Assembly (NCBI RefSeq): GCF_022761035.1 | Contig: NZ_JAKWJP010000003.1 | Coordinates: forward strand, 186,001-250,000 | DNA length: 64,000 nt | Direction: 5' to 3' | From: Microbacterium sp. SS28 | GTDB taxonomy: Bacteria > Actinomycetota > Actinomycetes > Actinomycetales > Microbacteriaceae | Shown: positions 34,352 to 42,965 of the stretch, in pieces | Layout: the number at the start of each line of letters is the position of its first letter | How positions within the stretch are numbered: the stretch's first letter is position 1 | Position numbers and translations under genes: made by a program | Notes under the pieces: model-generated | The model's input: only the letters and a program-made list of their open reading frames with translations | Databases searched by the model: none | Told to the model about the DNA's origin: nothing

Positions 34352-35203
34352 ATGAGCACCCAGGCGATCGACCCCGCCGTCACCGACCGCGTCGTCTTCG
34401 GTCGCGAGTGGGAGGAGTGGCACCGCGCCCATGAGGCGCGCCGAGCGGATCCGCACGGCTTCCTCGCCGTGACGGGCCTGTACTGGCTCTCGGCCGAGCC
34501 GCAGCGCATCCCGGGCCTGCCGGGGGAGTGGACGACAGGAGCCGAGGGACCCGTCGTCGACCTCGCCCCCGACGAGGCGCTCGAGGTCGGCGACGCGACA
34601 GTCACGGGCCGCCACGCCTTCGGCGTCATCGCGGAGCGCGGTGGCGTGACGGCGCGCTTCGGCGGCGACCTTATCGAGATCGCGAAGCGCGGCGGACACG
34701 ACATCGTGCGGCCGCGGCATCCGGAGCATCCGTTCCTCGCCGCGTACGCCGGCACGCCGACCTACGTGCCGAACCCCCGCTGGCGCGCGAAGGCGCGGTA
34801 CGTCCCGTACGCCGAGCCGCGGCCGACCGAGGTGGGCGCGGCCGTCGACGGCCTGACGCACGTCTACGACGCGCCGGGCGAGCTCGAGTTCACGCTCGGC
34901 GGCGAGGACTTCCGGCTCGTGGCGTTCCCCGGCCACGGCGCGGACGAGCTGCTCGTGCTGTTCACGGATGCGACGAGCGGCATCACGACGTACGCCGCGA
35001 ACCGCAGCCTGGGCGTCGCGGCGCCCGACGCAGAGGGCTTCACGGTGCTCGACTTCAACCGCGCCGTCAACCTGCCATGCGCTTACACGGACTTCGCGAC
35101 GTGCCCCCTGCCGCCCGAGGGCAATCGCCTCCCGATCGGCATCGAGGCGGGCGAGAAGACGCCGCTTTCTCGAGTGGTCGCTGCTCCTGGTCCGAGCGCA
35201 TGA
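34352..35203 (+). CDS. DUF1684 domain-containing protein
   Basis: 283 residues. The N-terminus EEWHRAHEARRADPHGFLAV and GLYWLS, the middle GDLIEIAKRGGHDIVRPRHP, and the strongly conserved WRAKARYVPY, GLTHVYDAPGELEFTL and DFNRAVNLPCAYTDFATCPL with PPEGNRLPIGIEAGEK define DUF1684. The Cys-rich ending is usual. The ATG follows GAGGAGAGACGC. Function is unknown. It overlaps LLM 4 by ATGA and is embedded among luciferase-like genes, so a role in handling their product or substrate is likely but unproven. Confidence 0.9.
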   Translation: MSTQAIDPAVTDRVVFGREWEEWHRAHEARRADPHGFLAVTGLYWLSAEPQRIPGLPGEWTTGAEGPVVDLAPDEALEVGDATVTGRHAFGVIAERGGVTARFGGDLIEIAKRGGHDIVRPRHPEHPFLAAYAGTPTYVPNPRWRAKARYVPYAEPRPTEVGAAVDGLTHVYDAPGELEFTLGGEDFRLVAFPGHGADELLVLFTDATSGITTYAANRSLGVAAPDAEGFTVLDFNRAVNLPCAYTDFATCPLPPEGNRLPIGIEAGEKTPLSRVVAAPGPSA

Positions 35204-36294
35204 AGTTCCAGCTCCTCGACATCGTGCCGTACCGCGCCGACCCCCTCACGGGGCGGCAGGCGTCGGCGGCCGAGCGGCTCGAAGAGACCGTCGCGGCGGC
35301 CGTGCGGGCCGAGGAGCTCGGTTTCGACGCCGTCGCCGTCGCCGTCGGCGAGCGGCACGCGGGACCCTTCCTGTCGTCGTCGCCCACCGTGCTGCTCGGC
35401 GCGATCGCGGCCTCGACGAAGCGCATCCGGCTCAACTCGGGTGTCACGGTCCTGCCGGTGCTGGACCCCGTCCGTGTCGCGGAGGACTACGCGACGATCG
35501 ACCAGCTCTCGCGCGGACGCCTCGACCTGACGATCGGCAAGGGAAACGAGGCCCTGCAGTTCCCGCTGTTCGGGTACGAGATCGACGACCAGTGGGAGCT
35601 GCTCGCCGAGAAGTACGCGCTGCTGCGGGCACTGTGGGACGGCGAGGATGTCACGTGGCCGGGCGGCGAGTTCACGCGCCCGCTCACGGGGGTCACGACC
35701 CTGCCCCGTCCGTTCGACGGCGCCCCGCGTGTGTGGCACGGGTCGGCGACGACCCTCTTCTCGGCGGGTCTCGCGGCGCGCTGGGGCGACCCGCTGTTCA
35801 GCGCGAACGCGATCCAGCCGCTCGAGAACTACGCGGTCCTGGTCGACCACTACCGCCGCGAGTACGTGCGCCACGGGCACGCGCCGGGGCAGGACTACGT
35901 CGCGGCAGGAGCCGGTGCTCTCTTCATCGCCGACACGACGCAGGAGGCCGTGCGCCAGTACGGGCCCGTCTACGACGCGATCGTCGCGGCGACCAACGTT
36001 CCGGGCAACAACACGCCCTACCGCGACATCGCGCACGCCGTCGCCGAGGGACCCGTGCTCGTCGGTACGGCGCAGCAGGTCATCGACAAGATCGCCCGCT
36101 TCCACGGGCGTCTCGGCCACTCGCTGCAGTCCGTGAGCCTGCCCACGACAGTTCCGTTCGCGCAGCAGCTCGAGATCCTCGAGCGCTTCGCGACCGAGGT
36201 GATCCCGGTGCTGCGGCGCGAGCTGCCGACGACGCTGTGGACGGCGCAGGACGCCGGCGCGCGGGTCGGGGACCGCATCCCAGCGGCCGCGTGA
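35200..36294 (+). CDS. LLM-class flavin-dependent oxidoreductase 4
   Basis: 364 residues, ATG overlapping the DUF1684 stop. MKFQLLDIVPYRADPLTGRQ, AAVRAEELGFDAVAVAVGER, RIRLNSGVTVLPVLDPVRVA and EDYATIDQLSRGRLDLTIGK mark a luciferase-like barrel. The H in GERHAGPF is at the position used by many family members near the flavin. It overlaps the MFS-GNAT gene by GTGA. It is a different branch from LLM 2 and 3. Substrate unknown. Confidence 0.88.
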   Translation: MKFQLLDIVPYRADPLTGRQASAAERLEETVAAAVRAEELGFDAVAVAVGERHAGPFLSSSPTVLLGAIAASTKRIRLNSGVTVLPVLDPVRVAEDYATIDQLSRGRLDLTIGKGNEALQFPLFGYEIDDQWELLAEKYALLRALWDGEDVTWPGGEFTRPLTGVTTLPRPFDGAPRVWHGSATTLFSAGLAARWGDPLFSANAIQPLENYAVLVDHYRREYVRHGHAPGQDYVAAGAGALFIADTTQEAVRQYGPVYDAIVAATNVPGNNTPYRDIAHAVAEGPVLVGTAQQVIDKIARFHGRLGHSLQSVSLPTTVPFAQQLEILERFATEVIPVLRRELPTTLWTAQDAGARVGDRIPAAA

Positions 36295-38246
36295 GCAGGG
36301 CCCGCTCGGCCGCTCTGTGGTCGTGCCTCGGCGCGGGGTTCGCGACGCTCTTCGACGCGACGACCGTCGCCTACACGGTGCCCTCGCTCGCGGCGAGCCT
36401 CGACGCGTCGACGGCGGCGCTGCAGTGGTTCCTCGCGTCGTTCTCGCTCACCTTCGGTCTCGGGCTCGTGCCCGCGGGGCGGCTCGGCGACGCCTTCGGG
36501 CGCCGCCGGCTGTTCGTCGCGGGCCTGCTCGTCTTCCTCGTGGGCGGCCTGCTCTCGGCGGGCGGTCCCGAGATCGGCGCCGTCGTCGCCGGCCGGTTCG
36601 TCCAGGGTCTCGGCGCGGGATTCGTCAGCGCGCAGGTGCTCGGGGTCATCCAGGACCTCTACCACGGTGCCGCGCGCATCCGCGCGTTCGTCGCCTACAC
36701 GGCGGTCGGGGCCGTCGCGGGGCTCACGGGACCGCTCGTCGCGGGCGTCATCCTCACCGTCGCGCCCCCCGACGCGGCGTGGCGGCTCATCCTGCTCGCT
36801 CCGCTGCCGCTCACGGCGGCCGCCATCGTCCTCGCGCTGCGGGGGCTCCCGCGCACCGACGTCGCCGCGCCCCGCGTGACGCTCGACCTGCCCGGCATCG
36901 CCCTGCTGGGCGCGCTCGTCGTGCTGCTCATGCTCCCCGTCATCGAGCCGGGGCTGCACGAAGCCGCCGTGACGGCCGTGTACGCGGCATCCACTCTTCT
37001 GCTCGTCGCCCTCGTCGTGTGGGAGCGGGCGTACGTGCGCCGCGGACGGCTCGCGCTGTTCACGCCCGTCCTGGTGCGCTCGCGCGGATTCGTCGCCGGC
37101 AACCTCGTCGCGCTGCTGTGGTTCGGCGCGCTGCTCGCGCAGGGGAGTGTCCTGACCCTCTATCTGCTGCAGACCACGGGCGCGCCGGCGATCATCATCG
37201 CCGCCGTGTTCGTCCCGGGCGCGCTCGGCCGGCTGCTCGTCTCGCTCGTGAGTCGGCGCCTCTTCGCGCGCTTCGGCATCGGCGTGCTCGTCGCGGGACT
37301 CGCTGTCGAGACGGTGCTCGCGACGACGCTCGCCGTGAGCGCGACGGCCCTCGCGACGCCGGCGCTGCTCGTGCTCGTCGCGGCCGCGAACCTCGGACTC
37401 GGCATCGCAGGCGGTCTCGTCGAGCCGCCGCTGCGCACCGTGACGCTCTCGCACGCGACGCCGGCCCTGCACGGGGTCGCGGCCTCGTTCCTGCAGCTCA
37501 CGCAGCGGCTCTCGGCGACGTACGTCGTGGCGCTCGCGACCGGCATCCTGCTGGGCGCCGCGGGAGCCGCGAGCGCGGGCTCGCTCCAGGCGGCGCTCAC
37601 GGTGTGCGCTGTCGCGGTCGGCGTCTCGACGCTCGTCTCGCTCGATCCGTCGCTGCGCCGGGCCGCGGCCGGGTTACGGGGTGTTGCCGACGCGCCGGTC
37701 TCGGGTGGTCGCGCAGGCGAGAATGTCGGAATGCCTGAGACGACCGCGGAGTGGACCCTCGAGACCGTCGCGTGGGACGACGAGCGCGCGTCGGCCCTCC
37801 GCTCGGCCATGGACGCCGAGATCGGACCGCGCTACGCCGACCGGTTCGACGACCTCTCGGACGACGAGGCGGCGCGCCTCGGGGCGGCCCTCTCGATCGA
37901 TCCCGCGACGATCGTCGCGACGATCGTGGCGACGGATGCCGGTGGCCGGCCCGTCGGCCACGCCGCGCTGCGCGACCTCGGAGACGCCTTCGAGGGCTCG
38001 CTCGAGGTCAAGCGCGTCTTCGTCGAGCCGGGCGCGCGGGGTTCGGGCCTGAGCCGGGCGCTCATGGCGGAACTCGAGCGCGTCGCGGCGGACTCGGGGG
38101 CGGACCGGCTCATCCTGCAGACGGGCGACCGCCAGCCCGACGCGATCGCACTGTACGAGAAGATCGGCTACGCGCGCATCCCGATCTATCCGCCCTACCT
38201 CGAGATCTCGTTCTCGCACTGCTTCGAGAAGCGCGTCCCGGCGTGA
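36291..38246 (+). CDS. MFS transporter fused to a GNAT acetyltransferase
   Basis: 651-residue open frame with no stop between two domains. Residues 1 to about 465 are a 12-14-helix major-facilitator exporter (FLASFSLTFGLGLVPAGRLG, DAFGRRRLFVAGLLVFLVGG, FVQGLGAGFVSAQVLGVIQD). After a short linker, residues from about 481 (PETTAEWTLETVAWDDERAS) form a GNAT domain with VKRVFVEPGARGSGLSRALM (acetyl-CoA loop) and LYEKIGYARIPIYPPY. The ATG at 37731 is in frame and could start a separate GNAT protein, but the MFS frame would still read through it. A rare TTA codon lies in the linker region. A real fusion or a lost stop both remain possible. Confidence 0.8.
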   Translation: MSRARSAALWSCLGAGFATLFDATTVAYTVPSLAASLDASTAALQWFLASFSLTFGLGLVPAGRLGDAFGRRRLFVAGLLVFLVGGLLSAGGPEIGAVVAGRFVQGLGAGFVSAQVLGVIQDLYHGAARIRAFVAYTAVGAVAGLTGPLVAGVILTVAPPDAAWRLILLAPLPLTAAAIVLALRGLPRTDVAAPRVTLDLPGIALLGALVVLLMLPVIEPGLHEAAVTAVYAASTLLLVALVVWERAYVRRGRLALFTPVLVRSRGFVAGNLVALLWFGALLAQGSVLTLYLLQTTGAPAIIIAAVFVPGALGRLLVSLVSRRLFARFGIGVLVAGLAVETVLATTLAVSATALATPALLVLVAAANLGLGIAGGLVEPPLRTVTLSHATPALHGVAASFLQLTQRLSATYVVALATGILLGAAGAASAGSLQAALTVCAVAVGVSTLVSLDPSLRRAAAGLRGVADAPVSGGRAGENVGMPETTAEWTLETVAWDDERASALRSAMDAEIGPRYADRFDDLSDDEAARLGAALSIDPATIVATIVATDAGGRPVGHAALRDLGDAFEGSLEVKRVFVEPGARGSGLSRALMAELERVAADSGADRLILQTGDRQPDAIALYEKIGYARIPIYPPYLEISFSHCFEKRVPA

Positions 38247-39358
38247 CGCGCGACGCGCAGGTCGCCGTCGTCGGCGGCGGGGTCATGGGCGCCGCGACCG
38301 CGTGGCAGCTCGCCCGACGCGGCGTCGACGTCGTGCTCGTCGAGCGCTTCGGCCGAGGCCACGTCTTCGGCGCGTCCCACGGAGCCTCGCGCAACTTCAA
38401 CGTCAGCTACGAGGACCCCGCGCTGCTCGCGTGGCTGCGCGAGGCATCCGTGCTGTGGCGTGAGCTCGAGGCCGAGACGGGTGCCGGCATCCTGACGACG
38501 ACCGGCATCGTCAACCACGGCCCGGGGCGCGACCTCGTCGCCGCGGGGCGCGCGATCGCGGCGGGAGGCTTCGAGACGGAGCTGCTCGACGCGGCCGAGG
38601 CGTCGGCGCGGTGGCCCGGCTTCCGCTTCGCGGGGCCCGTGCTGCACACGCCGCAGGCGGGGCGCCTGCACGCCGACCGCGCCCGCGCGGGATTCGCGGA
38701 TGCCGCGGCCGCCCGCGGCGCGCGCGTGCTGACCGAGACGGCCGTCGTGGGCGGATCCGTCGGCTCCGTCGACGACGGGGTCGCGCTGCGGCTGCGCGCT
38801 GCGGACGGGGCCGAGCAGGAGCTGCGCGTCGATCGCGTCGTCGTGACGGCGGGCGCCTGGACGGTCGACGTGCTGGCGTCGCTCGGAGCGACGTTCGCGC
38901 TGCCCCCGCTGCGCGTGACGCAGGAGCAGCCCGCCTTCTTCGCGCCGCTCGCGGGGGCCGAGGCGCTCGAGGACTGGCCGGGGTTCAACCACTCGTCCTC
39001 GCCCGACGACCCTGCCACGGCGTGGTTCCCGAGCGGCGTCTACGGCATGGGCTCGCCCGGCGAGGGCGTCAAGGCCGGCTGGCACGGAGTCGGGCCCGAG
39101 ACGCATCCCGACCGGCGCACGTTCGTCGCCGATCCCGGGCTCTCGGCGCGGATCCGGCGTTACGCGCAGGAATGGCTTCCCGGGGTGGATGCCGCATCCC
39201 TCGCCGAGATCACGTGCACCTACACCTCGACCCCCGATTCGGCGTTCTTCCTCGAGCGGGTCGGTCCCGTAACGGTCGGTGCGGGCTTCTCGGGTCAGGG
39301 CTTCAAGTTCGCGCCCACCATCGGGAGGGTGCTCGCTGACCTGATCACGGCACGCTAG
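38243..39358 (+). CDS. FAD-dependent amine oxidoreductase (sarcosine oxidase/DAO family)
   Basis: 371 residues, GTG start overlapping the previous stop. The FAD site is VAVVGGGVMGAATAWQLARR, then VERFGRGHVFGASHGASRNF with the His-Gly-x-Ser-Arg pattern of monomeric sarcosine and N-methyl-tryptophan oxidases. CTYTSTPDSAFFLER (Cys about 324) corresponds to the covalent flavin cysteine of that family, and GAGFSGQGFKFAPTIGRVLA closes the fold. It probably oxidises a secondary amine or N-methyl amino acid. It ends the plus-strand operon and overlaps the convergent GNAT gene by 14 bp. Confidence 0.9.
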   Translation: MTRDAQVAVVGGGVMGAATAWQLARRGVDVVLVERFGRGHVFGASHGASRNFNVSYEDPALLAWLREASVLWRELEAETGAGILTTTGIVNHGPGRDLVAAGRAIAAGGFETELLDAAEASARWPGFRFAGPVLHTPQAGRLHADRARAGFADAAAARGARVLTETAVVGGSVGSVDDGVALRLRAADGAEQELRVDRVVVTAGAWTVDVLASLGATFALPPLRVTQEQPAFFAPLAGAEALEDWPGFNHSSSPDDPATAWFPSGVYGMGSPGEGVKAGWHGVGPETHPDRRTFVADPGLSARIRRYAQEWLPGVDAASLAEITCTYTSTPDSAFFLERVGPVTVGAGFSGQGFKFAPTIGRVLADLITAR

Positions 39359-39869
39359 CTCGCACCGGGACGTCGAGGCCGAACGTGAGCAGGTCGATCC
39401 AGCGGCCGGGCTCGACCTCGATGCGCTTCTCGCGCTCGGTGAGGCGCTGGAAGCCGATCTTCGCGTAGAGGGCGTGTGCGCCAAGCATCTCGGGGCCGCT
39501 GTTCATGATGACGCGGTGCGATCCGCGCTCCTCGGCGAGCGCGATGACGTGCCGCGTGAGCGCCTCGCCGATGCCTCTCCCGCGCGCTGCGGGAGCCACG
39601 GCGAGCTGGCGGAAATCGGTCTCGCCGGGCTCGGCGACGGGCGAGAGCGGGCGTCCCTCGGGCGCGACCCAGACCGTCCCGAGGATCGCTCCGTCGTCGT
39701 CGACCGCGACCCAGACATCGCCCGCCGCGAGGCGGCCCTCGACGTCGCGCAGTGACGCGAGGTACGAGTCGGAGAGCTGCGAGTAGCTCGCGGTGTAGGC
39801 ATCGGCCGTGACGGCGCCCGCCTCGGCGTACTCCTCGGGCCGCACGAGTCGGATGGAGACGGCGGTCAC
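39345..39869 (-). CDS. GNAT-family N-acetyltransferase
   Basis: 174 residues from a GTG at 39869 that overlaps the LLM 5 stop (GTGA); the longer frame upstream is shadow sequence. SIRLVRPEEYAEAGAVTADA begins the fold. FRQLAVAPAARGRGIGEALT is the acetyl-CoA loop with the Q/R-x-x-G-x-G/A pattern, and LYAKIGFQRLTEREK the C-terminal motif. Located next to a luciferase-like oxygenase and an amino-acid importer, it recalls the SnaA/SnaB N-acetyltransferases of Bacillus S-alkylcysteine salvage operons, which acetylate the amino acid before C-S cleavage. That analogy is contextual. Confidence 0.88.
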   Translation of the reverse strand: MTAVSIRLVRPEEYAEAGAVTADAYTASYSQLSDSYLASLRDVEGRLAAGDVWVAVDDDGAILGTVWVAPEGRPLSPVAEPGETDFRQLAVAPAARGRGIGEALTRHVIALAEERGSHRVIMNSGPEMLGAHALYAKIGFQRLTEREKRIEVEPGRWIDLLTFGLDVPVRASVP

Positions 39870-41035
39870 ACGCCCACCGCCTCGAGCCGCTCGGCCGCGG
39901 CATCCGGGATCTCGTCGTCCGTCTCGAGGGGCTCGAGGCCCCATGCCTCGGCGAGCAGCGCGTACGAGTGCTCGCGGTCGGCGGGGTCGTGCGTGATGCT
40001 CGTGACGAGCAGTTCATCGGCGCCGGTCGCGCGCTGGAGGGTCTCGAGCCGCTCGGCGACCGTCGCGGCAGTGCCGGCGAACTGCGTCGCGACGCGGTCC
40101 TTGACGACCTCGATGGCTGCCGCGTCGAGGGGGTTCTCGAGGGCCCATTCGGTCGTCGGGTAGGGGATGGCGCCGTCGCCGGCGCGAATGCTGTGCACCC
40201 AGTGAGGGTAGCCCGCCGCGAGGCGCAGAGCCTCGGAGGTGGAGTCGGCCGCGACGACGTCGACCGAGACGGTGACGTACGGCTCGTCCAGCACGCCGGG
40301 GCGGAACGCGGCGCGATAGGCGCGGACGGCGTCGAGGACGAAGGTCGGGGCGACGTGGTAGTTCGCGCCGAACGGCAGGCCGAGCCGGCCCGCGAGCTCG
40401 GCGCTCGGGCCCGCCGTGCTGCCGTGGAGCCAGACCTGGATGTCCTGGCCCTCGGCGGGCGTCGCATGGATCGGCACGCCCTCGGGGGCGACGTAGGTGC
40501 CCGCGATGAGATCGAGGATGTCGTGCACGTCCTGCACGAAGCGGTCGGCATCGCCGGGGGTGCGGCCCAGGAGCCGCGTCTGTGCGGCGAAGCGCGGCTT
40601 GTCGAAGGCGAAGGGCCGCGCCGCGGGCAGGAGGAGCCCCGCGACGAGGCGGTCGGGGATCTCGCTCGGCGGCGGCGGGGTCTGCGCCGAGCTCGTCGAG
40701 CCGGAGCGGCCGATGCCGAGGTCGAAGCGACCCGGATGCACCGCCGCGACGACGCCCGCGGCCTCGACGACCTGCAGCGGCGAGTAGTTGCCGATGATCG
40801 TCGCGGCGGTCCCGATGCGGATCTGCGACGTCGCCGCCGCGATCGCGGCGAGCAGCACGTGCGGCGCCGCGCCCGCGACGCCGGGGTTGAGGTGGTGCTC
40901 CGCGAGCCAGTACCGCGAGTATCCGAGGCGCTCGGCGCGCTGTGCGAGGGAGATGCTCGCGCGCAGTCCGTCCGCGGGGGTCTGGCCCTGGCCGAAGGGG
41001 GACAGGTCGAGCACGGAAAGCGGTGTCGTGGTCAT
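39866..41035 (-). CDS. LLM-class flavin-dependent oxidoreductase 5 (MsnO8/CmoO-like)
   Basis: 389 residues from the ATG at 41035 with GAGAGAA upstream. LSVLDLSPFGQGQTPADGLR, SISLAQRAERLGYSRYWLAE, then HHLNPGVAGAAPHVLLAAIA and RIGTAATIIGNYSPLQVVEA are typical of the MsnO8/YhbW group of luciferase-like proteins, which includes Bacillus CmoO (YtmO). It is followed by a GNAT gene with GTGA overlap and preceded by the amino-acid receptor gene across a hairpin. A role in oxidative cleavage of an N-acetylated S-substituted cysteine is a reasonable hypothesis. Confidence 0.9.
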   Translation of the reverse strand: MTTTPLSVLDLSPFGQGQTPADGLRASISLAQRAERLGYSRYWLAEHHLNPGVAGAAPHVLLAAIAAATSQIRIGTAATIIGNYSPLQVVEAAGVVAAVHPGRFDLGIGRSGSTSSAQTPPPPSEIPDRLVAGLLLPAARPFAFDKPRFAAQTRLLGRTPGDADRFVQDVHDILDLIAGTYVAPEGVPIHATPAEGQDIQVWLHGSTAGPSAELAGRLGLPFGANYHVAPTFVLDAVRAYRAAFRPGVLDEPYVTVSVDVVAADSTSEALRLAAGYPHWVHSIRAGDGAIPYPTTEWALENPLDAAAIEVVKDRVATQFAGTAATVAERLETLQRATGADELLVTSITHDPADREHSYALLAEAWGLEPLETDDEIPDAAAERLEAVGV

Positions 41036-41067
41036 GGTTCTCTCGTCTTCGCGGTGCGGGAAGCGTG

Positions 41068-41102
41068 CAGGGGCGGGACCGGGAGATCCGGTCCCGCCCC
41101 TG
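41068..41102 (-). terminator. GC hairpin after the amino-acid binding-protein gene
   Basis: A perfect 15-bp stem (41068-41082 with 41088-41102) encloses the loop GAGAT, lying 8 bp past the receptor stop and 33 bp before the LLM 5 start. No U-tract follows. It is probably a partial terminator or 3' stabiliser. Confidence 0.7.
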
Positions 41103-41109
41103 GCGGTCG

Positions 41110-42105
41110 TCAGGACTTGGGGAGTCCCTGCGGGTTGATCTCGGAGCTCGTCACGGCCTCGGACTCGAGACCCCAGAACTCGAGGACCTCGCCGTACGTG
41201 CCGTCCTCGATGAGGGTGTTGAGCACGATGTTGACGGCCTCGATGAGCCCGTTGCCCTTGGCGGTCGCTGCGGCGATGTTCGCCGTCAGCGGCCAGCCGC
41301 CGGGGACGACGCCGACGAGCTTCGTGTCGCCCGTCTCGCGCGCCGACCAGGCCGCCGTCGCGTTGGGGCCGAACGTCGCGTCGGCACGGCCGGACTGCAG
41401 CGCGAGGTTGCCCGCCGCGGCGTCGTCGTAATAGGCGAGCTCGGCCGGCTCCTCGCCGGCGTCCGTGAGCTCCTTGTTCCACGCGAGGAGCACCTGCTCC
41501 TGGTTGGTGCCCGAGCCGACGACGATCGTGAGGCCCGAGATGTCGGCGGCCTCCGTGATCGACTCGATGTCGCTGTCGGACTTGACGTAGAAGCCGAGGA
41601 GGTCCTCGCGGTAGCTCGCGAAGTCGTACAGCTCCTTGCGCTCCTCGGTCACCGTGACGTTGGAGGTGATGAGGTCGTACTTGCCGGACTGGATGCCCAG
41701 CGGCCAGTCCGCCCAGGCGACGACCTGCGGGTTGTACTCGAGGCCGAGGCCCTCGGCGATGAGCGAGCCGATGTTCGGCTCGGTGCCGGCCGCCTCGGTC
41801 TCGCCCTCGGGGATGTAGCCGAGCGGGGGGAGATACGCCGAGTGCGCGATCGTGAGCTTGCCCGCCTCGATCGGCTCGAAGCCGCTCGCCTCGAGCGCCG
41901 CGACGGCCTCGGGGATCGGGTCGGTGTGGAACCACTGGATCTCGTCGGTCGCCGTGTTCGTCTCGGCGGGCGCGGGGGCCGCGGCGGCCTCGTCGGCCGC
42001 GGCCGACGAGTTGTTGTTGAGCGCGACGAAGACGCCTCCGACGACGGCGGCAACCGCGACGACGCCCACGCCGATCGCGATGCCCTGCTTCTTGCTGATG
42101 GCCAT
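41110..42105 (-). CDS. Amino-acid ABC transporter substrate-binding protein (family 3)
   Basis: 331 residues. MAISKKQGIAIGVGVVAVAA is an N-terminal membrane segment with no lipobox Cys, so the receptor is probably anchored by an uncleaved helix or released by signal peptidase I. Then a Pro-Ala linker and the family-3 fold: KLTIAHSAYLPPLGYIPEGE, YNPQVVAWADWPLGIQSGKY, DLITSNVTVTEERKELYDFA. It is third in the permease-ATPase-receptor operon. Family-3 receptors bind polar amino acids; cysteine derivatives would suit the neighbours. Confidence 0.9.
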   Translation of the reverse strand: MAISKKQGIAIGVGVVAVAAVVGGVFVALNNNSSAAADEAAAAPAPAETNTATDEIQWFHTDPIPEAVAALEASGFEPIEAGKLTIAHSAYLPPLGYIPEGETEAAGTEPNIGSLIAEGLGLEYNPQVVAWADWPLGIQSGKYDLITSNVTVTEERKELYDFASYREDLLGFYVKSDSDIESITEAADISGLTIVVGSGTNQEQVLLAWNKELTDAGEEPAELAYYDDAAAGNLALQSGRADATFGPNATAAWSARETGDTKLVGVVPGGWPLTANIAAATAKGNGLIEAVNIVLNTLIEDGTYGEVLEFWGLESEAVTSSEINPQGLPKS

Positions 42106-42167
42106 TGCTGTGTGTCTCTCTCTTGATTCGGGATGCTGGGATCCGGGATTTGTCGGACCTGAAGGGC

Positions 42168-42965
42168 TCAGGCCAGGACTTTTGCGAGGAACTCCCGCGT
42201 GCGCGGGTGCTCCGGGTCGACGAGCACCCGCTCGGGCGGGCCCTCCTCGAGGATTCGGCCGCCGTCGACGAACACGATGCGATCGGCCACCTCGCGGGCG
42301 AAGCCGATCTCGTGCGTGACGATGATGAGCGTCGTGCCGCTGCGCGCGAGGTCGCGGATGACGTCGAGCACCTCGCCCACGAGCTCGGGGTCGAGCGCGC
42401 TCGTCGGCTCGTCGAACAGCAGCACCTTGGGGCTCAGCGCGAGAGCGCGAGCGATCGCGACGCGCTGCTGCTGGCCGCCCGAGAGCTGGCGCGGGTAGTG
42501 GTCGGCCTTGTCGCGCAGCCCCACGCGCTCGAGGAGGCTCAGAGCGAGCTCGCGCGCGGCATCCTTCTCCAATGCACCCGTCGCGATCGGTGCCTCGACG
42601 ATGTTCTCGACGGCGGTCAGATGCGGGAAGAGGTTGAAGTTCTGGAAGACGATCCCGACCTGCGTGCGGCGCTTGAGGATCTCCTTCTCGCGCAGTTCGT
42701 ACAGCCGGTCGCCGCGGCGCTCGTAGCCGATGAGCTGGCCGTCGACCGTCACCGAGCCCTGGTCGACCGACTCGAGGTGGTTGATCGTGCGCAGCAGCGT
42801 CGACTTGCCCGAGCCGCTCGGCCCGAGGATCGCGACGACCTGACCGGGCTGCACCGTGAGGTCGATGCCCGCGAGCACCTCGACGCCGCTGTAGCTCTTG
42901 TGGACGTTGTGGATCTCGACGAGCCCGCGGGTCGCGGGGGGCGTGGGGATGGTCACCGTGCTCAT
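42168..42965 (-). CDS. Amino-acid ABC transporter ATP-binding protein (GlnQ type)
   Basis: 265 residues. [20 protein letters not shown], Walker [10 protein letters not shown] (about 50), Q-loop [17 protein letters not shown], signature [15 protein letters not shown], Walker [15 protein letters not shown] and H-loop VTHEIGFA are complete. It lacks a regulatory C-terminal domain. The ATG at 42965 overlaps the upstream permease stop (ATGA). A 62-bp gap separates it from the receptor. Confidence 0.94.
   Translation of the reverse strand: MSTVTIPTPPATRGLVEIHNVHKSYSGVEVLAGIDLTVQPGQVVAILGPSGSGKSTLLRTINHLESVDQGSVTVDGQLIGYERRGDRLYELREKEILKRRTQVGIVFQNFNLFPHLTAVENIVEAPIATGALEKDAARELALSLLERVGLRDKADHYPRQLSGGQQQRVAIARALALSPKVLLFDEPTSALDPELVGEVLDVIRDLARSGTTLIIVTHEIGFAREVADRIVFVDGGRILEEGPPERVLVDPEHPRTREFLAKVLA

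Noticed and set aside
37731..38246. Separate GNAT gene starting at ATG 37731
   Set aside because: The MFS frame continues through it without a stop, and no clear ribosome site precedes the ATG; annotated as a fusion instead, with doubt noted.
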